Shown in pieces: positions 9,048 through 18,965 of a stretch of DNA of 64,000 nucleotides (within the stretch, counting starts at the first letter, position 1; the number at the start of each line of letters is the position of its first letter). A program made the position numbers and the translations under genes. Below the pieces are notes generated by a model. It had not been told where the DNA came from and searched no databases. It worked only from the letters and a program-made list of their open reading frames with translations. Source of the stretch: Pontibaca salina. Its GTDB lineage: Bacteria; Pseudomonadota; Alphaproteobacteria; Rhodobacterales; Rhodobacteraceae. The DNA is taken from NCBI RefSeq assembly GCF_016307205.1, contig NZ_JAEIJD010000008.1, positions 1 through 64,000 on the forward strand. Direction: 5' to 3'.

Positions 9048-9407
9048 ATGGCAAATAGCAAAAGAACCCTGTTTCTGAAGCGCCGTCTGCGCGTTCGGAA
9101 CAAGCTTCGCAAGGTAAACTCCGGGCGCCCGCGCCTGAGTGTGCACCGCTCGAACAAGAACATCAGCGTCCAGCTGATCGATGACGTGAACGGCGTCACC
9201 TTGGCATCAGCATCGTCGCTGGAAAAGGATCTTGGCGTGGTCGGTAAGAACAACGTCGAGGCGGCCACCAAAGTGGGTGTCGCTATCGCCGAGCGGGCGA
9301 AGAAGGCCGGTGTTGAAGAGGCCTATTTTGATCGGGGCGGCTTTCTGTTTCACGGAGGAGTGAAGGCGCTGGCCGATGCTGCCCGTGAAGGCGGCCTCAA
9401 GATCTAA
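9048..9407 (+). CDS. rplR: 50S ribosomal protein L18
   Basis: The 119-residue product has the L18 pattern: [34 protein letters not shown] and [19 protein letters not shown]. It binds 5S rRNA with L5. The gene is 12 bases after rplF and is followed by rpsE after an AAAGGAG ribosome-binding site. Confidence 0.96.
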   Translation: MANSKRTLFLKRRLRVRNKLRKVNSGRPRLSVHRSNKNISVQLIDDVNGVTLASASSLEKDLGVVGKNNVEAATKVGVAIAERAKKAGVEEAYFDRGGFLFHGGVKALADAAREGGLKI

Positions 9408-9418
9408 AGGAGAACGAT

Positions 9419-9997
9419 ATGGCAAGAGAAGACAACCGCCGGGGTGGCCGTCGCGATCGCGACGAAACGCCGGAATTCGCCGATCGTCTCGTGGCGATCA
9501 ACCGGGTCTCAAAGACGGTGAAGGGTGGTAAGCGTTTTGGCTTTGCCGCACTTGTGATCGTCGGCGATCAAAAGGGCCGTGTCGGCTTTGGCAAGGGCAA
9601 GGCCAAGGAGGTTCCCGAAGCGATTCGCAAGGCGACCGAAGCGGCCAAGCGCGGCATGATCCGCGTGCAACTGCGCGAGGGCCGGACGCTTCACCACGAC
9701 ATGGAAGGGCGTCACGGTGCTGGCAAGGTGGTGATGCGGACTGCACCGGAAGGTACAGGTATCATCGCCGGTGGTCCCATGCGTGCGGTATTCGAGATGC
9801 TGGGCGTCAAGGACGTCGTCAGCAAATCGACCGGGTCGCAAAACCCTTACAACATGATCCGGGCTACCATTGACGGGCTGTTGAAAGAGCAATCGCCCCG
9901 GTCTGTCGCGCAACGTCGCGGCAAGAAGGTGTCCGACATCCTGCCCAAGCGCGAGGACTCTACCCACGCGTCTGACCAGGTCGCCGAGGAGGCTTGA
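9419..9997 (+). CDS. rpsE: 30S ribosomal protein S5
   Basis: The 192-residue product contains the double-stranded-RNA-binding-like S5 domain ([19 protein letters not shown], then [19 protein letters not shown]). The C-terminal domain includes [23 protein letters not shown]5 acts in decoding accuracy and at the mRNA entry channel. The tail after about residue 160 is charged and less conserved. The stop TGA at 9995-9997 precedes the rpmD ATG by only 5 bases. Confidence 0.96.
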   Translation: MAREDNRRGGRRDRDETPEFADRLVAINRVSKTVKGGKRFGFAALVIVGDQKGRVGFGKGKAKEVPEAIRKATEAAKRGMIRVQLREGRTLHHDMEGRHGAGKVVMRTAPEGTGIIAGGPMRAVFEMLGVKDVVSKSTGSQNPYNMIRATIDGLLKEQSPRSVAQRRGKKVSDILPKREDSTHASDQVAEEA

Positions 9998-10002
9998 AGC
10001 AC

Positions 10003-10191
10003 ATGGCAAAGACAATCGTCGTCAAGCAGATCGCCTCGCCGATCCGCCGGCCCGCCAAGCAGCGTCAAACGCTGATCGGCTTGGGGTTGAATAAGATGAA
10101 CAAGACGCGCGAGCTGGAAGATACGCCCAGCGTGCGCGGCATGGTCGCCAAGATTCCGCATCTGGTCGAGATCATCGAAGAGCGCAGCTAA
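10003..10191 (+). CDS. rpmD: 50S ribosomal protein L30
   Basis: Starting at ATG 10003 gives 62 residues, [20 protein letters not shown] and the L30 core [24 protein letters not shown] three codons earlier is in frame, but the ATG fits the family start and lies about 10 bases after a GAGGAGG site inside rpsE. L30 is a small 50S protein absent from some lineages. In many bacteria rplO follows directly; here a perfect terminator follows. Confidence 0.94.
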   Translation: MAKTIVVKQIASPIRRPAKQRQTLIGLGLNKMNKTRELEDTPSVRGMVAKIPHLVEIIEERS

Positions 10192-10208
10192 GCGCATCAT
10201 AATAAGTT

Positions 10209-10250
10209 AAACGGCGCCGAAATCACTTGATCTTCGGCGCCGTTTTGTTT
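10209..10250 (+). terminator. Rho-independent terminator after rpmD
   Basis: A perfect 13-bp stem (10209-10221 with 10233-10245, 11-base loop) runs into a T-rich stretch TTTTGTTT. It ends the rpmC-rpmD transcription unit. The A-rich left arm means it could also work on the opposite strand. Confidence 0.88.
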
Positions 10251-10390
10251 GCAGACTTGCCCAATGCCGGGGCCTGACTGTGTTCTAAATTTCGCAATTA
10301 CTTGGCGCTGCCATGTAGCGTGGCGGCTCGAGGGCGCAGAAGAAGTTGGCAAAGTAATTCTGCCCACCTTTGCAAGCGTCACTTGGGCGC

Positions 10391-10419
10391 TTGATCCCAT
10401 TGAGCCATCAGTCTATACG
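10391..10419 (+). promoter_or_regulatory. Candidate sigma-70 promoter for rplO-secY-adk
   Basis: TTGATC (10391-10396), a 17-base spacer and TATACG (10414-10419) form a good housekeeping promoter. It lies within the 325-base gene-free stretch 10192-10516, which otherwise holds only the rpmD terminator. The expected leader before rplO is about 90 bases. Confidence 0.55.
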
Positions 10420-10516
10420 TCCGCGGTGGATAATTAGCGCCACGATTCAGATGAAACATACGCCGTGTTCGGCCGCTCCCGTCGCTGGGGGCCGCATCCG
10501 GCAAAGGAGAAGCGAC

Positions 10517-10990
10517 ATGAAACTCAACCAACTTTCCGACAATCCCGGCGCGGCCAAACGGCGCAAGCGCGTAGGCCACGGTCCCGGCTCTGGCATGGGT
10601 AAAACCGGTGGGCGCGGGATTAAAGGTCAGAAATCCCGTTCGGGCGTCGCGATCAAGGGGTTTGAGGGCGGGCAGATGCCAATCTACCAGCGCCTGCCCA
10701 AGCGCGGCTTCAGCAGTCCGAACGGTAAGTCCTATGCCGTGGTTAACCTGGGGTTGATCCAGAAATTCATCGATGCAGGCAAGCTGGACGCCAATTCCGC
10801 GATCACCGAAGATGCACTGGTTGCCAGTGGTCTGGTGCGGCGCAAGCTCGACGGCATTCGGGTGCTTGCAAAGGGCGATGTGACCGCAAAGCTGACACTT
10901 GAAGTCACCGGTGCCTCGAAGGCTGCCATTGCAGCAGTCGAGAAAGCAGGCGGCGCGCTGACGGTCACAAAACAGGCCGCAGCAGAATAA
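10517..10990 (+). CDS. rplO: 50S ribosomal protein L15
   Basis: The ATG at 10517, preceded by AAAGGAGA, gives 157 residues beginning [20 protein letters not shown]. This is followed by the glycine-rich basic stretch [20 protein letters not shown] typical of L15. Longer in-frame starts lie upstream but before the candidate promoter region's end and without ribosome-binding sites. L15 is a late 50S assembly protein. It is the first gene of a separate unit with secY and adk. Confidence 0.96.
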   Translation: MKLNQLSDNPGAAKRRKRVGHGPGSGMGKTGGRGIKGQKSRSGVAIKGFEGGQMPIYQRLPKRGFSSPNGKSYAVVNLGLIQKFIDAGKLDANSAITEDALVASGLVRRKLDGIRVLAKGDVTAKLTLEVTGASKAAIAAVEKAGGALTVTKQAAAE

Positions 10991-11042
10991 CGGGTTGTGA
11001 GCGGCGTCTCTGCCGCTTACATAAGCCCTAGTTTTCCCATGA

Positions 11043-11080
11043 CGCCGCCCGAGCCGGAAAACGGTTCTGGGCGGCGCTTT
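11043..11080 (+). terminator. Hairpin between rplO and secY, possible attenuator
   Basis: Bases 11043-11056 pair with 11062-11076 (14 bp, one bulged T at 11068, GAAAA loop) and are followed by CTTTCAT. The U-tract is weak, so read-through into secY 20 bases later is likely. It could lower secY expression relative to rplO, or be an RNA processing site. Confidence 0.5.
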
Positions 11081-11097
11081 CATAAAAGAGACCCCTC

Positions 11098-12462
11098 ATG
11101 GTATCAGCAGCAGAGCAAATGGCGGCGAACACCAGCTGGTCAGCCCTTGGCAAAGCGACCGACTTGCGCAATCGCATCCTGTTCACCCTTGGCCTGTTGG
11201 TCGTCTATCGTCTGGGCACCTTCATTCCGGTCCCAGGCATCGACGGCGCTGCGCTGCGCGAGTTCATGGAGGGCGCCGGTCAGGGGATCGGTGGCATGGT
11301 GTCGATGTTCACCGGTGGCGCGCTCGGGCGGATGGGGGTCTTCGCCCTTGGGATCATGCCCTATATTTCTGCGTCGATCATCGTGCAGCTTCTGACAGCG
11401 ATGGTTCCGGCTTTGGAGCAGCTCAAGAAAGAGGGCGAGCAGGGACGCAAGAAGATCAACCAGTACACCCGCTATGGCACGGTCGCACTGGCCACCGTGC
11501 AGGCCTATGGGTTGGCGATCAGTCTAGAGGCCGGGGATCTGGCGACCGATCCGGGCATGTATTTCCGCATGGCCTGTATGATCACGCTGGTCGGGGGCAC
11601 TATGTTCCTGATGTGGCTGGGCGAGCAGATCACCCAGCGCGGCATCGGTAACGGTATTTCGCTGATCATCTTCGTTGGCATCATCGCCGAGATTCCCGCC
11701 GCGCTGGCGCAGTTCTTGGCATCCGGTCGTTCCGGCGCAATCAGCCCGGCAGTGATCGTGGGCGTGATTCTGATGGTGATCGTGGTGATCTTGTTCGTTG
11801 TGTTCATGGAGCGCGCTCTGCGCAAGATTCATATTCAGTACCCCCGTAGGCAGGTGGGGATGAAGGTGTATGACGGTGGGTCCAGCCACCTGCCGGTCAA
11901 GGTGAACCCGGCAGGTGTGATCCCGGCGATCTTCGCGTCGTCGCTGCTCCTGCTGCCGGTGACGATCTCGACATTCTCAACCGGTGCGGCCACGGGGCCA
12001 GTGATGTCATGGCTGTTGGCTTATTTTGGACCGGGTCAGCCGCTCTATCTGCTGTTTTTCATGGCGATGATCGTCTTCTTCACTTATTTTTATACTTTCA
12101 ATGTCTCGTTCAAACCCGAGGATGTGGCCGACAATCTGAAAAAGCAGAACGGCTTTGTTCCGGGAATCCGCCCAGGGAAGAAAACGGCTGAGTATCTGGA
12201 ATATGTGGTCAACCGCGTGTTGGTTTTGGGTTCGGCCTATCTGGTGGCGGTGATGCTGCTGCCGGAGATTCTGCGTGGTCAGTTTGCCATTCCGTTCTAT
12301 TTCGGCGGTACGTCGGTGCTGATCGTGGTGTCGGTGACGATGGATACGATTCAGCAGGCGCAAAGCCATTTGCTGGCGCATCAATACGAAGGTCTGATCG
12401 AGAAATCGCAACTGCGCGGGAAGTCACGTAAACGTCCACGCCGCAGCCCCGTGCGCCGATGA
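11098..12462 (+). CDS. secY: Protein translocase subunit SecY
   Basis: The 454-residue product is the central channel of the SecYEG translocon in the inner membrane. Ten hydrophobic segments are visible. Family motifs include [20 protein letters not shown] (TM1), [20 protein letters not shown] (TM2), [12 protein letters not shown] and the cytoplasmic loop with [16 protein letters not shown]. It overlaps adk by 4 bases (ATGA). Its place after rplO is the standard spc operon order. Confidence 0.98.
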   Translation: MVSAAEQMAANTSWSALGKATDLRNRILFTLGLLVVYRLGTFIPVPGIDGAALREFMEGAGQGIGGMVSMFTGGALGRMGVFALGIMPYISASIIVQLLTAMVPALEQLKKEGEQGRKKINQYTRYGTVALATVQAYGLAISLEAGDLATDPGMYFRMACMITLVGGTMFLMWLGEQITQRGIGNGISLIIFVGIIAEIPAALAQFLASGRSGAISPAVIVGVILMVIVVILFVVFMERALRKIHIQYPRRQVGMKVYDGGSSHLPVKVNPAGVIPAIFASSLLLLPVTISTFSTGAATGPVMSWLLAYFGPGQPLYLLFFMAMIVFFTYFYTFNVSFKPEDVADNLKKQNGFVPGIRPGKKTAEYLEYVVNRVLVLGSAYLVAVMLLPEILRGQFAIPFYFGGTSVLIVVSVTMDTIQQAQSHLLAHQYEGLIEKSQLRGKSRKRPRRSPVRR

Positions 12463-13106
12463 ATATCATCCTGCTAGGACCGCCCGGCGCCGGCAAGGGC
12501 ACGCAAGCGCGTTTTCTTGAAGAGACGCGCGGCATGGTTCAACTGTCGACTGGGGACATGCTGCGCGCGGCCAAAGACAGCGGCTCCGAGTTAGGTGAGC
12601 ACGTGGCCGGCATCATCGCGCGCGGCGAGTTGGTCACCGACGAAATCGTGATCGAGCTGATTCGTGAGCGCATCGACGATGACGCGAACAGTGGCGGGTT
12701 CATTTTCGACGGTTTTCCGCGGACGCTGGCACAAGCGGATGCGTTGGCAGCATTGCTGGCCGAAAAGGGCCGCGCGTTGGATGCAGTGATCGCGATGGAG
12801 GTAGATGATGACGCCTTGGTTCGTCGCATCACCGCGCGCTTGACCTGCGGGAATTGCGGCGCGGTCTATAATGATCTCACCAAGCCAATTCCGGCCGACG
12901 GCAAGTGCGGTAACTGCGGCGCTTCGGACTTCCGGCGCCGGTCCGATGATAATGAGGAAAGCATCAGAACGCGGCTGATGGAGTATTACAAGAAAACCTC
13001 GCCGCTGATCGGATACTACCACGCCAAGGGTGAATTGACGCGGGTCGACGGTCTTGCCGATATCGATAATGTCCGAACGGCAATTGCAACGGTTCTTGAC
13101 CGCTGA
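12459..13106 (+). CDS. adk: Adenylate kinase, zinc-LID type
   Basis: The 215-residue product catalyses ATP + AMP to 2 ADP. It has the P-loop [11 protein letters not shown] (about residues 7-17), the AMP-binding FDGFPRT motif and a long LID domain. The LID carries two CxxC pairs (CGNCGAVYN and CGNCGASDF), which should bind a structural zinc ion. The zinc LID is absent from enterobacterial Adk. Overlap with secY suggests coupled translation. It is the last gene before the rpsM promoter. Confidence 0.97.
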   Translation: MNIILLGPPGAGKGTQARFLEETRGMVQLSTGDMLRAAKDSGSELGEHVAGIIARGELVTDEIVIELIRERIDDDANSGGFIFDGFPRTLAQADALAALLAEKGRALDAVIAMEVDDDALVRRITARLTCGNCGAVYNDLTKPIPADGKCGNCGASDFRRRSDDNEESIRTRLMEYYKKTSPLIGYYHAKGELTRVDGLADIDNVRTAIATVLDR

Positions 13107-13128
13107 CCCAGCTTTTGCGCGCTGGGGG

Positions 13129-13157
13129 TTGACGAGTGGCGCAATTGCTTCTAGCTA
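13129..13157 (+). promoter_or_regulatory. Candidate sigma-70 promoter for rpsM-rpsK-rpoA-rplQ
   Basis: TTGACG (13129-13134), a 17-base spacer and TAGCTA (13152-13157) lie just past a 6-bp hairpin (13107-13112 with 13121-13126) that may weakly terminate the adk transcript. The implied leader to rpsM is about 150 bases and holds a further small stem near 13269-13288. Confidence 0.55.
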
Positions 13158-13311
13158 GGACTATCTCGCTAGAGAATCATTGTTTACCGCGCTATTTGCG
13201 GTGCGGGATCACCTCATTAAATGCTGGGTCCAATGGCGCCACTGCCTAGGGCCGGCGTTGTGAAAAAAGGGTCTGGAACTACGGACCCGCAACGAAAAAG
13301 GAAAGTGACAC

Positions 13312-13680
13312 GTGGCACGAATTGCCGGCGTTAATATCCCGTCTGCCAAGCGGGTTCCCATCGCCCTTACTTATATCACCGGAATCGGAAATGCGGCTGC
13401 CAAATCCATTTGCGAGGCCGTCGGCGTTGATCCGTCGCGCCGCGTGAACGAGTTGAGCGATGGCGAAGTCCTCCAGATCCGCGAACATATCGACGCGAAC
13501 TTCACTGTCGAAGGTGACCTGCGTCGCGACACCCAGATGAACATCAAGCGTCTGATGGATCTGGGCTGCTATCGCGGTCTGCGCCATCGTCGCAATCTGC
13601 CCGTTCGCGGCCAGCGCACCCATACCAACGCACGTACCCGCAAAGGCCCCGCAAAGGCCATTGCCGGCAAAAAGAAATAA
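13312..13680 (+). CDS. rpsM: 30S ribosomal protein S13
   Basis: The 122-residue product starts at GTG with [20 protein letters not shown], has the helix-hairpin-helix region [19 protein letters not shown], and ends with [20 protein letters not shown] followed by a basic tail. S13 contacts P-site tRNA and S19. An AAAGGAAAG ribosome-binding site precedes the GTG. It begins the alpha operon segment. Confidence 0.97.
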   Translation: MARIAGVNIPSAKRVPIALTYITGIGNAAAKSICEAVGVDPSRRVNELSDGEVLQIREHIDANFTVEGDLRRDTQMNIKRLMDLGCYRGLRHRRNLPVRGQRTHTNARTRKGPAKAIAGKKK

Positions 13681-13693
13681 GGGGGTCTGACCG

Positions 13694-14083
13694 ATGGCAC
13701 GCGACAAGACACGCACACGCCGCAAGGAACGCAAAAACATCGCCGCCGGTGTGGCGCATGTGAACTCGTCCTTCAACAACACCAAGATCCTGATCTCCGA
13801 CATTCAGGGCAATGCAATTTCCTGGTCTTCCGCCGGCACGATGGGCTTTAAAGGGTCGCGGAAATCGACACCTTACGCCGCCCAAATGGCCGCCGAAGAT
13901 GCTGGCCGCAAGGCCCAGGATCATGGCGTCAAGACCATTGAGGTCGAGGTGCAGGGACCGGGTTCAGGCCGGGAAAGCGCGCTGCGGGCTCTGGCTGCAG
14001 TTGGCTTCAACATCACTGCGATCCGCGATGTGACACCAATTGCTCATAACGGCTGCCGGCCACCCAAGCGCCGCCGCGTCTGA
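13694..14083 (+). CDS. rpsK: 30S ribosomal protein S11
   Basis: The 129-residue product contains [40 protein letters not shown] and [13 protein letters not shown]. It ends with the invariant [16 protein letters not shown]11 lines the mRNA exit channel near the E site. The gene follows rpsM after 13 bases, and 113 bases separate it from rpoA. Confidence 0.97.
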   Translation: MARDKTRTRRKERKNIAAGVAHVNSSFNNTKILISDIQGNAISWSSAGTMGFKGSRKSTPYAAQMAAEDAGRKAQDHGVKTIEVEVQGPGSGRESALRALAAVGFNITAIRDVTPIAHNGCRPPKRRRV

Positions 14084-14196
14084 GTTCTGATTCTTCTTAT
14101 GGGGACGCGCCCGCGCGCGGCCCCAATTCGTCATTTTGAAACCTCGGGAGTCTGCATCTGACCGGACATGGGATGCAGGCAGGTATGGAGGGATAC

Positions 14197-15213
14197 ATGA
14201 TCCACAAGAATTGGGCAGAACTGATCAAGCCGACACAGCTTGACGTGAAGCCGGGCAATGATCCTGCACGTCAGGCAACGGTTGTCGCCGAACCGCTTGA
14301 GCGCGGGTTTGGTCTGACACTTGGCAATGCGCTGCGCCGCATCCTGATGAGCAGCCTTCAAGGTGCCGCAGTCACCGCTGTTCAGATTGACAATGTTCTG
14401 CACGAATTCTCAAGCGTCGCCGGCGTTCGCGAAGATGTGACAGACATCATCCTGAATCTCAAGGGCGTCGCCTTGCGCATGGAAGTCGAAGGCCCCAAGC
14501 GTTTGTCGATCAGCGCCAAGGGTCCAGCGATTGTGACGGCTGCAGACATCAGCGAAAGCAATGGGATCGAGGTCCTTAACGGCGACCATGTGATCTGCCA
14601 TCTTGATGACGGGGCCGAACTGTTCATGGAACTGACGGTCAACACCGGCAAGGGTTATGTTGCGGCCGAAAATAACAAACCCGAGGACGCGCCCATCGGG
14701 TTGATCCCGATTGACGCCATCTACTCGCCGGTGAAGCGGGTCAGCTACGATGTCCAGCCCACGCGCGAAGGGCAGGTACTGGATTATGACAAGCTGACGA
14801 TGAAGGTTGATACCGACGGATCGCTCACGCCTGATGATGCGGTGGCCTTTGCTGCGCGCATCCTGCAGGATCAACTGAGCATCTTCGTCAACTTTGAAGA
14901 GCCAGAAAGCGCCGGTCGCGAGGCCGAGGATGATGGTCTGGAGTTCAACCCGCTGCTGCTCAAGAAGGTGGATGAACTGGAACTGTCGGTCCGTTCGGCA
15001 AACTGCCTCAAGAATGACAACATCGTCTATATCGGTGATCTGATCCAGAAGACCGAAGCAGAAATGCTTCGCACCCCGAACTTCGGCCGCAAATCCCTGA
15101 ACGAGATCAAGGAAGTGCTGTCAGGGATGGGACTGCATCTTGGCATGGATGTCGAGGACTGGCCGCCAGAGAATATCGAAGAACTGGCCAAGAAATACGA
15201 AGATCACTTCTGA
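14197..15213 (+). CDS. rpoA: DNA-directed RNA polymerase subunit alpha
   Basis: Starting at ATG 14197, behind GGAGGG, the product has 338 residues, the usual alphaproteobacterial length. The N-terminal domain for dimerisation and core assembly includes [20 protein letters not shown]. An acidic linker ([14 protein letters not shown]) leads to the C-terminal domain from about residue 255, with [20 protein letters not shown] and [17 protein letters not shown] for UP-element and activator contact. An in-frame ATG at 14173 is upstream but lacks support. Confidence 0.97.
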   Translation: MIHKNWAELIKPTQLDVKPGNDPARQATVVAEPLERGFGLTLGNALRRILMSSLQGAAVTAVQIDNVLHEFSSVAGVREDVTDIILNLKGVALRMEVEGPKRLSISAKGPAIVTAADISESNGIEVLNGDHVICHLDDGAELFMELTVNTGKGYVAAENNKPEDAPIGLIPIDAIYSPVKRVSYDVQPTREGQVLDYDKLTMKVDTDGSLTPDDAVAFAARILQDQLSIFVNFEEPESAGREAEDDGLEFNPLLLKKVDELELSVRSANCLKNDNIVYIGDLIQKTEAEMLRTPNFGRKSLNEIKEVLSGMGLHLGMDVEDWPPENIEELAKKYEDHF

Positions 15214-15245
15214 TCTGATGGCGGGATGACCCCGCTTTGCGAAAA

Positions 15246-15281
15246 TGGTGTGGCGCCGGGGTTTATCTTGCCGCCACACCA
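15246..15281 (+). other. Hairpin between rpoA and rplQ
   Basis: A perfect 10-bp stem (15246-15255 with 15272-15281, 16-base loop) lies in the 175-base rpoA-rplQ spacer. A 6-bp stem with the sequence GGGTGT and its complement follows near 15310. Neither has a U-tract. A processing or partial-termination role would lower rplQ relative to rpoA; this is inference. Confidence 0.5.
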
Positions 15282-15388
15282 GGAAATGCCCGGAAAGCCG
15301 GGGAAAGCATGGGTGTTACACCCCAAGGAGAGCGGCTGACACGCATCGGCTGCCAGACAAAGCATAAACCTTAAGAAGGATTGAAGAA

Positions 15389-15811
15389 ATGCGTCACGCA
15401 AAAGGACCCCGCCGCCTGAACCGTACACACGAGCACCGCAAGGCTCTGTTTGCGAACATGGCCGGCTCGCTGATCGAGCATGAGCAGATCAAGACCACCT
15501 TGCCCAAGGCCAAGGAACTGCGCCCGATCATTGAAAAAATGATCACGCTTGGCAAACGTGGTGATATCCACGCTCGTCGCCAAGCCGCGTCGCGCCTGAA
15601 GCAGGACAAGTATGTGGCCAAATTGTTCGACGTTCTGGGGCCGCGCTACAAGGACCGTCAGGGCGGCTATGTACGTGTCCTCAAAGCAGGATTCCGCTAT
15701 GGTGATATGGCCCCAATGGCGATCATCGAATTCGTCGATCGCGACCGCGACGCCAAGGGATCTGGCGACAAGGCACGTGTTGCCGCTGAAGAGGCCGCTG
15801 CAGACGAATAA
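15389..15811 (+). CDS. rplQ: 50S ribosomal protein L17
   Basis: The 140-residue product has the L17 N-terminus [20 protein letters not shown], the block [20 protein letters not shown] and [19 protein letters not shown]. The last 15 residues are acidic and Ala-rich. L17 lies near the tunnel exit. An AAGGATTGAAGAA stretch provides the ribosome-binding site. A strong terminator follows 32 bases after the stop, closing the ribosomal cluster. Confidence 0.96.
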   Translation: MRHAKGPRRLNRTHEHRKALFANMAGSLIEHEQIKTTLPKAKELRPIIEKMITLGKRGDIHARRQAASRLKQDKYVAKLFDVLGPRYKDRQGGYVRVLKAGFRYGDMAPMAIIEFVDRDRDAKGSGDKARVAAEEAAADE

Positions 15812-15842
15812 GCCACTGCCGCATGGTAGCGACTTTGTATCT

Positions 15843-15872
15843 CCCCGCCCGTATTGGGCGGGGTTTTTATTT
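15843..15872 (+). terminator. Rho-independent terminator after rplQ
   Basis: An 8-bp GC-rich stem (CCCCGCCC at 15843-15850 with GGGCGGGG at 15856-15863) is followed immediately by TTTTTATTT. It closes the alpha-operon segment. Confidence 0.88.
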
Positions 15873-15922
15873 GCGCGGGTGGTCGTAGCACTGGCCTTGC
15901 ATTTCACGGGCGTGCCTCGCAT

Positions 15923-17326
15923 ATGCGGGTGGCTATGATGAACCTGTCCCGCCTTCTTGCAGTGCTTGTGGTGGCTTCGCTGGCCACGGCTCTGGACGCA
16001 GAAACCCGTGTACCCCAAAGCCAAGCCGAAATTGGTTTGGGGTTTGCCCCGCTGGTGAAAGAGGCCGCTCCGGCGGTGGTCAACATCTACGCCCGCCGCG
16101 TTGTGGAAACGCGGCAAAGCCCTTTCATGGATGATCCTTTTTTTGGCGATTTCTTTCGGCAATTTGGTAATTCCCGCCCTCGCGTGCAAAATTCTCTGGG
16201 GTCGGGAGTGATTTTGTCGGAAGACGGTATCGTGGTCTCCAACTTCCATGTGGTCGGCATGGCCACCGACATCCGGGTGGTTTTGTCTGACCGGCGCGAA
16301 TACAGCGCGCACGTGGTTCTGGGCGACGAGGAAAGCGATCTTGCGATCCTGCAACTGGAGGCGGCGCGCAATCTGCCGCATCTTGGCTTGCGTGACTCCG
16401 ATCAGGTCGAGGTTGGCGAGCTGGTGCTGGCAATCGGGAACCCGTTTGGCGTTGGCCAGACCGTCAGCAGCGGAATCATTTCCGGGCTGGCGCGTTCAGG
16501 GGTGCTGACCGGGCAGGCGCGGGGATATTTCTTGCAGACCGATGCACCGATCAATCCCGGCAATTCCGGCGGTGCGCTGATCGACGTGAACGGAGACCTG
16601 ATCGGTATCAATACCGCGATTCTAAGCCGGTCGGGAGGCTCGAACGGCATTGGCTTTGCCATTCCCGCGAACCTCGTGGCGCAATTCGTGCAACAAGCAC
16701 GGGCTGGTAATGATGAATTCGTGCGCCCCTGGGCCGGGATGACGGGCCAGCCGGTTGCTGCGGATATGGCAATGTCGCTGGGCCTTGCGGTACCGGAAGG
16801 CATCGTAATTTCGGATCTACACCGGGAAAGCCCCTTTGCCGTCGCGGGGATCCAAGTCGGGGACGTGATCACCCATGTCGACGGGCTGGCGGTCAATTCG
16901 CCTTCGGAAATGCTGTTTCGCATGTCGGTTGCCGGTGTCGGGTCGACGGCGCAGATCACCCGGATGTGCGGCGACAAGCGGGACATTGTTGATGTTGCGA
17001 TGATTGCGGCCCCCGACAGCCCTCCCGCTGATGAACGTAAGCTGGGGCGCGACACTGCTTTGCCCGGCTTGACCGTCGCACGTGCGAACCCGGCGACGAT
17101 TGCGCGGCTGGGCCTGCCCTTGTCCACGAGCGGCGTTGTTGTGGTTGCCCCCGGCCCGTTCGGGGCACGGGCGGGGTTGCGGGTCGGTGACTCGATCACC
17201 CGGATCAACCGCGCGCCGGTGGAGACCACGGCCGATGTCGCTTTGGCATTGGCTGGCTCGGAGCGGTGGGTGCTGATCGATTTGTCACGCCGGGGCCAGC
17301 CACTGCAGTTACGGTTCCGTTTGTGA
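15923..17326 (+). CDS. degQ: Periplasmic serine protease, DegQ/DegP (HtrA) family
   Basis: With the ATG at 15923 the product has 467 residues. An alternative ATG lies at 15935; neither has a clear ribosome-binding site. A signal peptide covers residues 1-26 (MNLSRLLAVLVVASLATALD, cut near DAE). The trypsin-like domain shows the triad His109 (SNFHVVG), Asp139 (ESDLAILQLE) and Ser215 (PGNSGGAL). Two PDZ domains follow, from about 280 and 375, which form cages and bind substrates. HtrA proteases degrade misfolded envelope proteins. The gene stands alone between the rplQ terminator and rarA. Confidence 0.93.
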   Translation: MRVAMMNLSRLLAVLVVASLATALDAETRVPQSQAEIGLGFAPLVKEAAPAVVNIYARRVVETRQSPFMDDPFFGDFFRQFGNSRPRVQNSLGSGVILSEDGIVVSNFHVVGMATDIRVVLSDRREYSAHVVLGDEESDLAILQLEAARNLPHLGLRDSDQVEVGELVLAIGNPFGVGQTVSSGIISGLARSGVLTGQARGYFLQTDAPINPGNSGGALIDVNGDLIGINTAILSRSGGSNGIGFAIPANLVAQFVQQARAGNDEFVRPWAGMTGQPVAADMAMSLGLAVPEGIVISDLHRESPFAVAGIQVGDVITHVDGLAVNSPSEMLFRMSVAGVGSTAQITRMCGDKRDIVDVAMIAAPDSPPADERKLGRDTALPGLTVARANPATIARLGLPLSTSGVVVVAPGPFGARAGLRVGDSITRINRAPVETTADVALALAGSERWVLIDLSRRGQPLQLRFRL

Positions 17327-17604
17327 TTTGGGGCGGCTTTGATAGCGATTCAGCGACAACACCGCGCGAAGCCGGGCCCAGACCAAGCAGGAGGCCTTGC
17401 TGGTCATTGATAGTGGGCTTAGGTTGCCTTGTAAGGTGAGCGAACGAGCACGCTATTTTTAAGGTGGTTCTGATTTTGCATCTTCACTGACTGCACCTGC
17501 CTCTCACATCATGAAGTTCATCCGAGCTGTTCGCGTTAGGAACTAGGTGTTCATGAGGAGCATTGGCGGTGGTCCGAGGCTTGGAAATACGATTGGAGCG
17601 GCAC

Positions 17605-18921
17605 ATGGATTTGTTCAGCCCGCATGGCGAGACAGAAGAAGTAACGGATAAAACCAATACCCGCCCTCTGGCAGATGCTTTGCGGCCGGAAAACCTTGAG
17701 GATGTCATCGGTCAGGACAAGCTGCTCTCAGCCGAGGGGCCACTTGGTTCTATGTTGGCCGCCGGTCGGGTGTCGTCGATCATCCTCTGGGGACCACCCG
17801 GTGTCGGAAAGACAACTATCGCGCGGTTGCTGGCAGAGAAAACCGGTCTCTATTTTGAGCAGATGAGTGCGATCTTCAGCGGTGTCGCTGACCTGAAAAA
17901 AGCGTTTCAGGCAGCGCGGGATCGGGCTGCGGTCGGTCAGGGTACATTCATGCTGATCGACGAAATACATCGCTTCAATTCGGCGCAGTTGGATTCCCTG
18001 CTGCCGGTCATGGAGGATGGCACCGTGACGATCTGCGGAGCGACCACAGAAAATCCGTCCTTCAGCGTTAACAGGGCGGTTCTCAGCAGGTGCCAGATAA
18101 TGATTCTGGAGCGCCTTGACGGGGCTGCGCTAGCCGGGCTGTTGTCTCGCGCAGAGGAAAAGACCGGGCAGCCTTTGCCTCTGACCGCTGATGCTAAAGA
18201 GCTCTTGTGTTCGATGGCTGATGGCGATGGCCGTGCTTTGTTGAACATGGTTGAAAGTGTCCTGTCCTGGCCAATGGAGTCGGTTTACGAGGCTCAAGAT
18301 GTTGCGAACCGGCTTAGCCGCAGAGCCGCGCAATATGATCGCGCCGGCGATAACCATTACGCCTTGGCAAGTGCCATTCAAAAATCGATCAGAGGCTCCG
18401 ATCCCGAGGCTGCACTTTACTGGGTTCACAGAGCCCTTGAGGGCGGCGAAGATCCGCGCTTCATTCTGCGGCGCCTAACGATGATTGCGTGGGAGGATGT
18501 GGGGCTGGCTGATCCAGAAGCTTCGCGCATCTGCCTGAGTGCCTGGGACACATATCAGAGATTGGGCAGTCCCGAGGGAGATCTGGCACTGTCTCAGGCC
18601 ACGCTTTATCTGGCTTTGGCGCCAAAGTCGAATGCGGGCTACGTGGCGCACAAGGCGGCGCGTTCAGACGCGAAGAAGAGCGGCTCTATGCCGCCTCCTA
18701 TGAGCATAATTAATGGCGAGACAAAGGCGATGCGGGACCTCGGCTTTGGAGCCGACTATCAATACGATCATGACTCCCCTGACGCCTTTTCGGGTCAGAG
18801 TTTCTTCCCGGACGGGATGCGTCGGCCGAACAATTATCAGCCCGTGGAGCGAGGCTTTGAGCGGGAACTGAAAAAGCGGCTGGACTACTTTGCGCGATTG
18901 CGGGCGCAGCGGCAGAAGTGA
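17605..18921 (+). CDS. rarA: Replication-associated recombination protein A (RarA/MgsA family AAA+ ATPase)
   Basis: The ATG at 17605 with GGAGCG upstream gives 438 residues starting MDLFSPHGETEE, then RPLADALRPENLEDVIGQ as in the family. AAA+ motifs are the Walker A GPPGVGKTTIARLL, Walker B LIDEIHRF and sensor-1 ICGATTENPSF. The C-terminal tetramerisation domain includes ALYWVHRALEGGEDPRFI and GSMPPP. RarA works at stalled replication forks with SSB. The 278 bases before it hold no gene, and I see no clear promoter. The gene uses AGA and AT-ending codons more than its neighbours do. Confidence 0.95.
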   Translation: MDLFSPHGETEEVTDKTNTRPLADALRPENLEDVIGQDKLLSAEGPLGSMLAAGRVSSIILWGPPGVGKTTIARLLAEKTGLYFEQMSAIFSGVADLKKAFQAARDRAAVGQGTFMLIDEIHRFNSAQLDSLLPVMEDGTVTICGATTENPSFSVNRAVLSRCQIMILERLDGAALAGLLSRAEEKTGQPLPLTADAKELLCSMADGDGRALLNMVESVLSWPMESVYEAQDVANRLSRRAAQYDRAGDNHYALASAIQKSIRGSDPEAALYWVHRALEGGEDPRFILRRLTMIAWEDVGLADPEASRICLSAWDTYQRLGSPEGDLALSQATLYLALAPKSNAGYVAHKAARSDAKKSGSMPPPMSIINGETKAMRDLGFGADYQYDHDSPDAFSGQSFFPDGMRRPNNYQPVERGFERELKKRLDYFARLRAQRQK

Positions 18922-18965
18922 TTGGCTATCTTGACACCACGCGCCGCGCGCGCGAAACGCTGACC

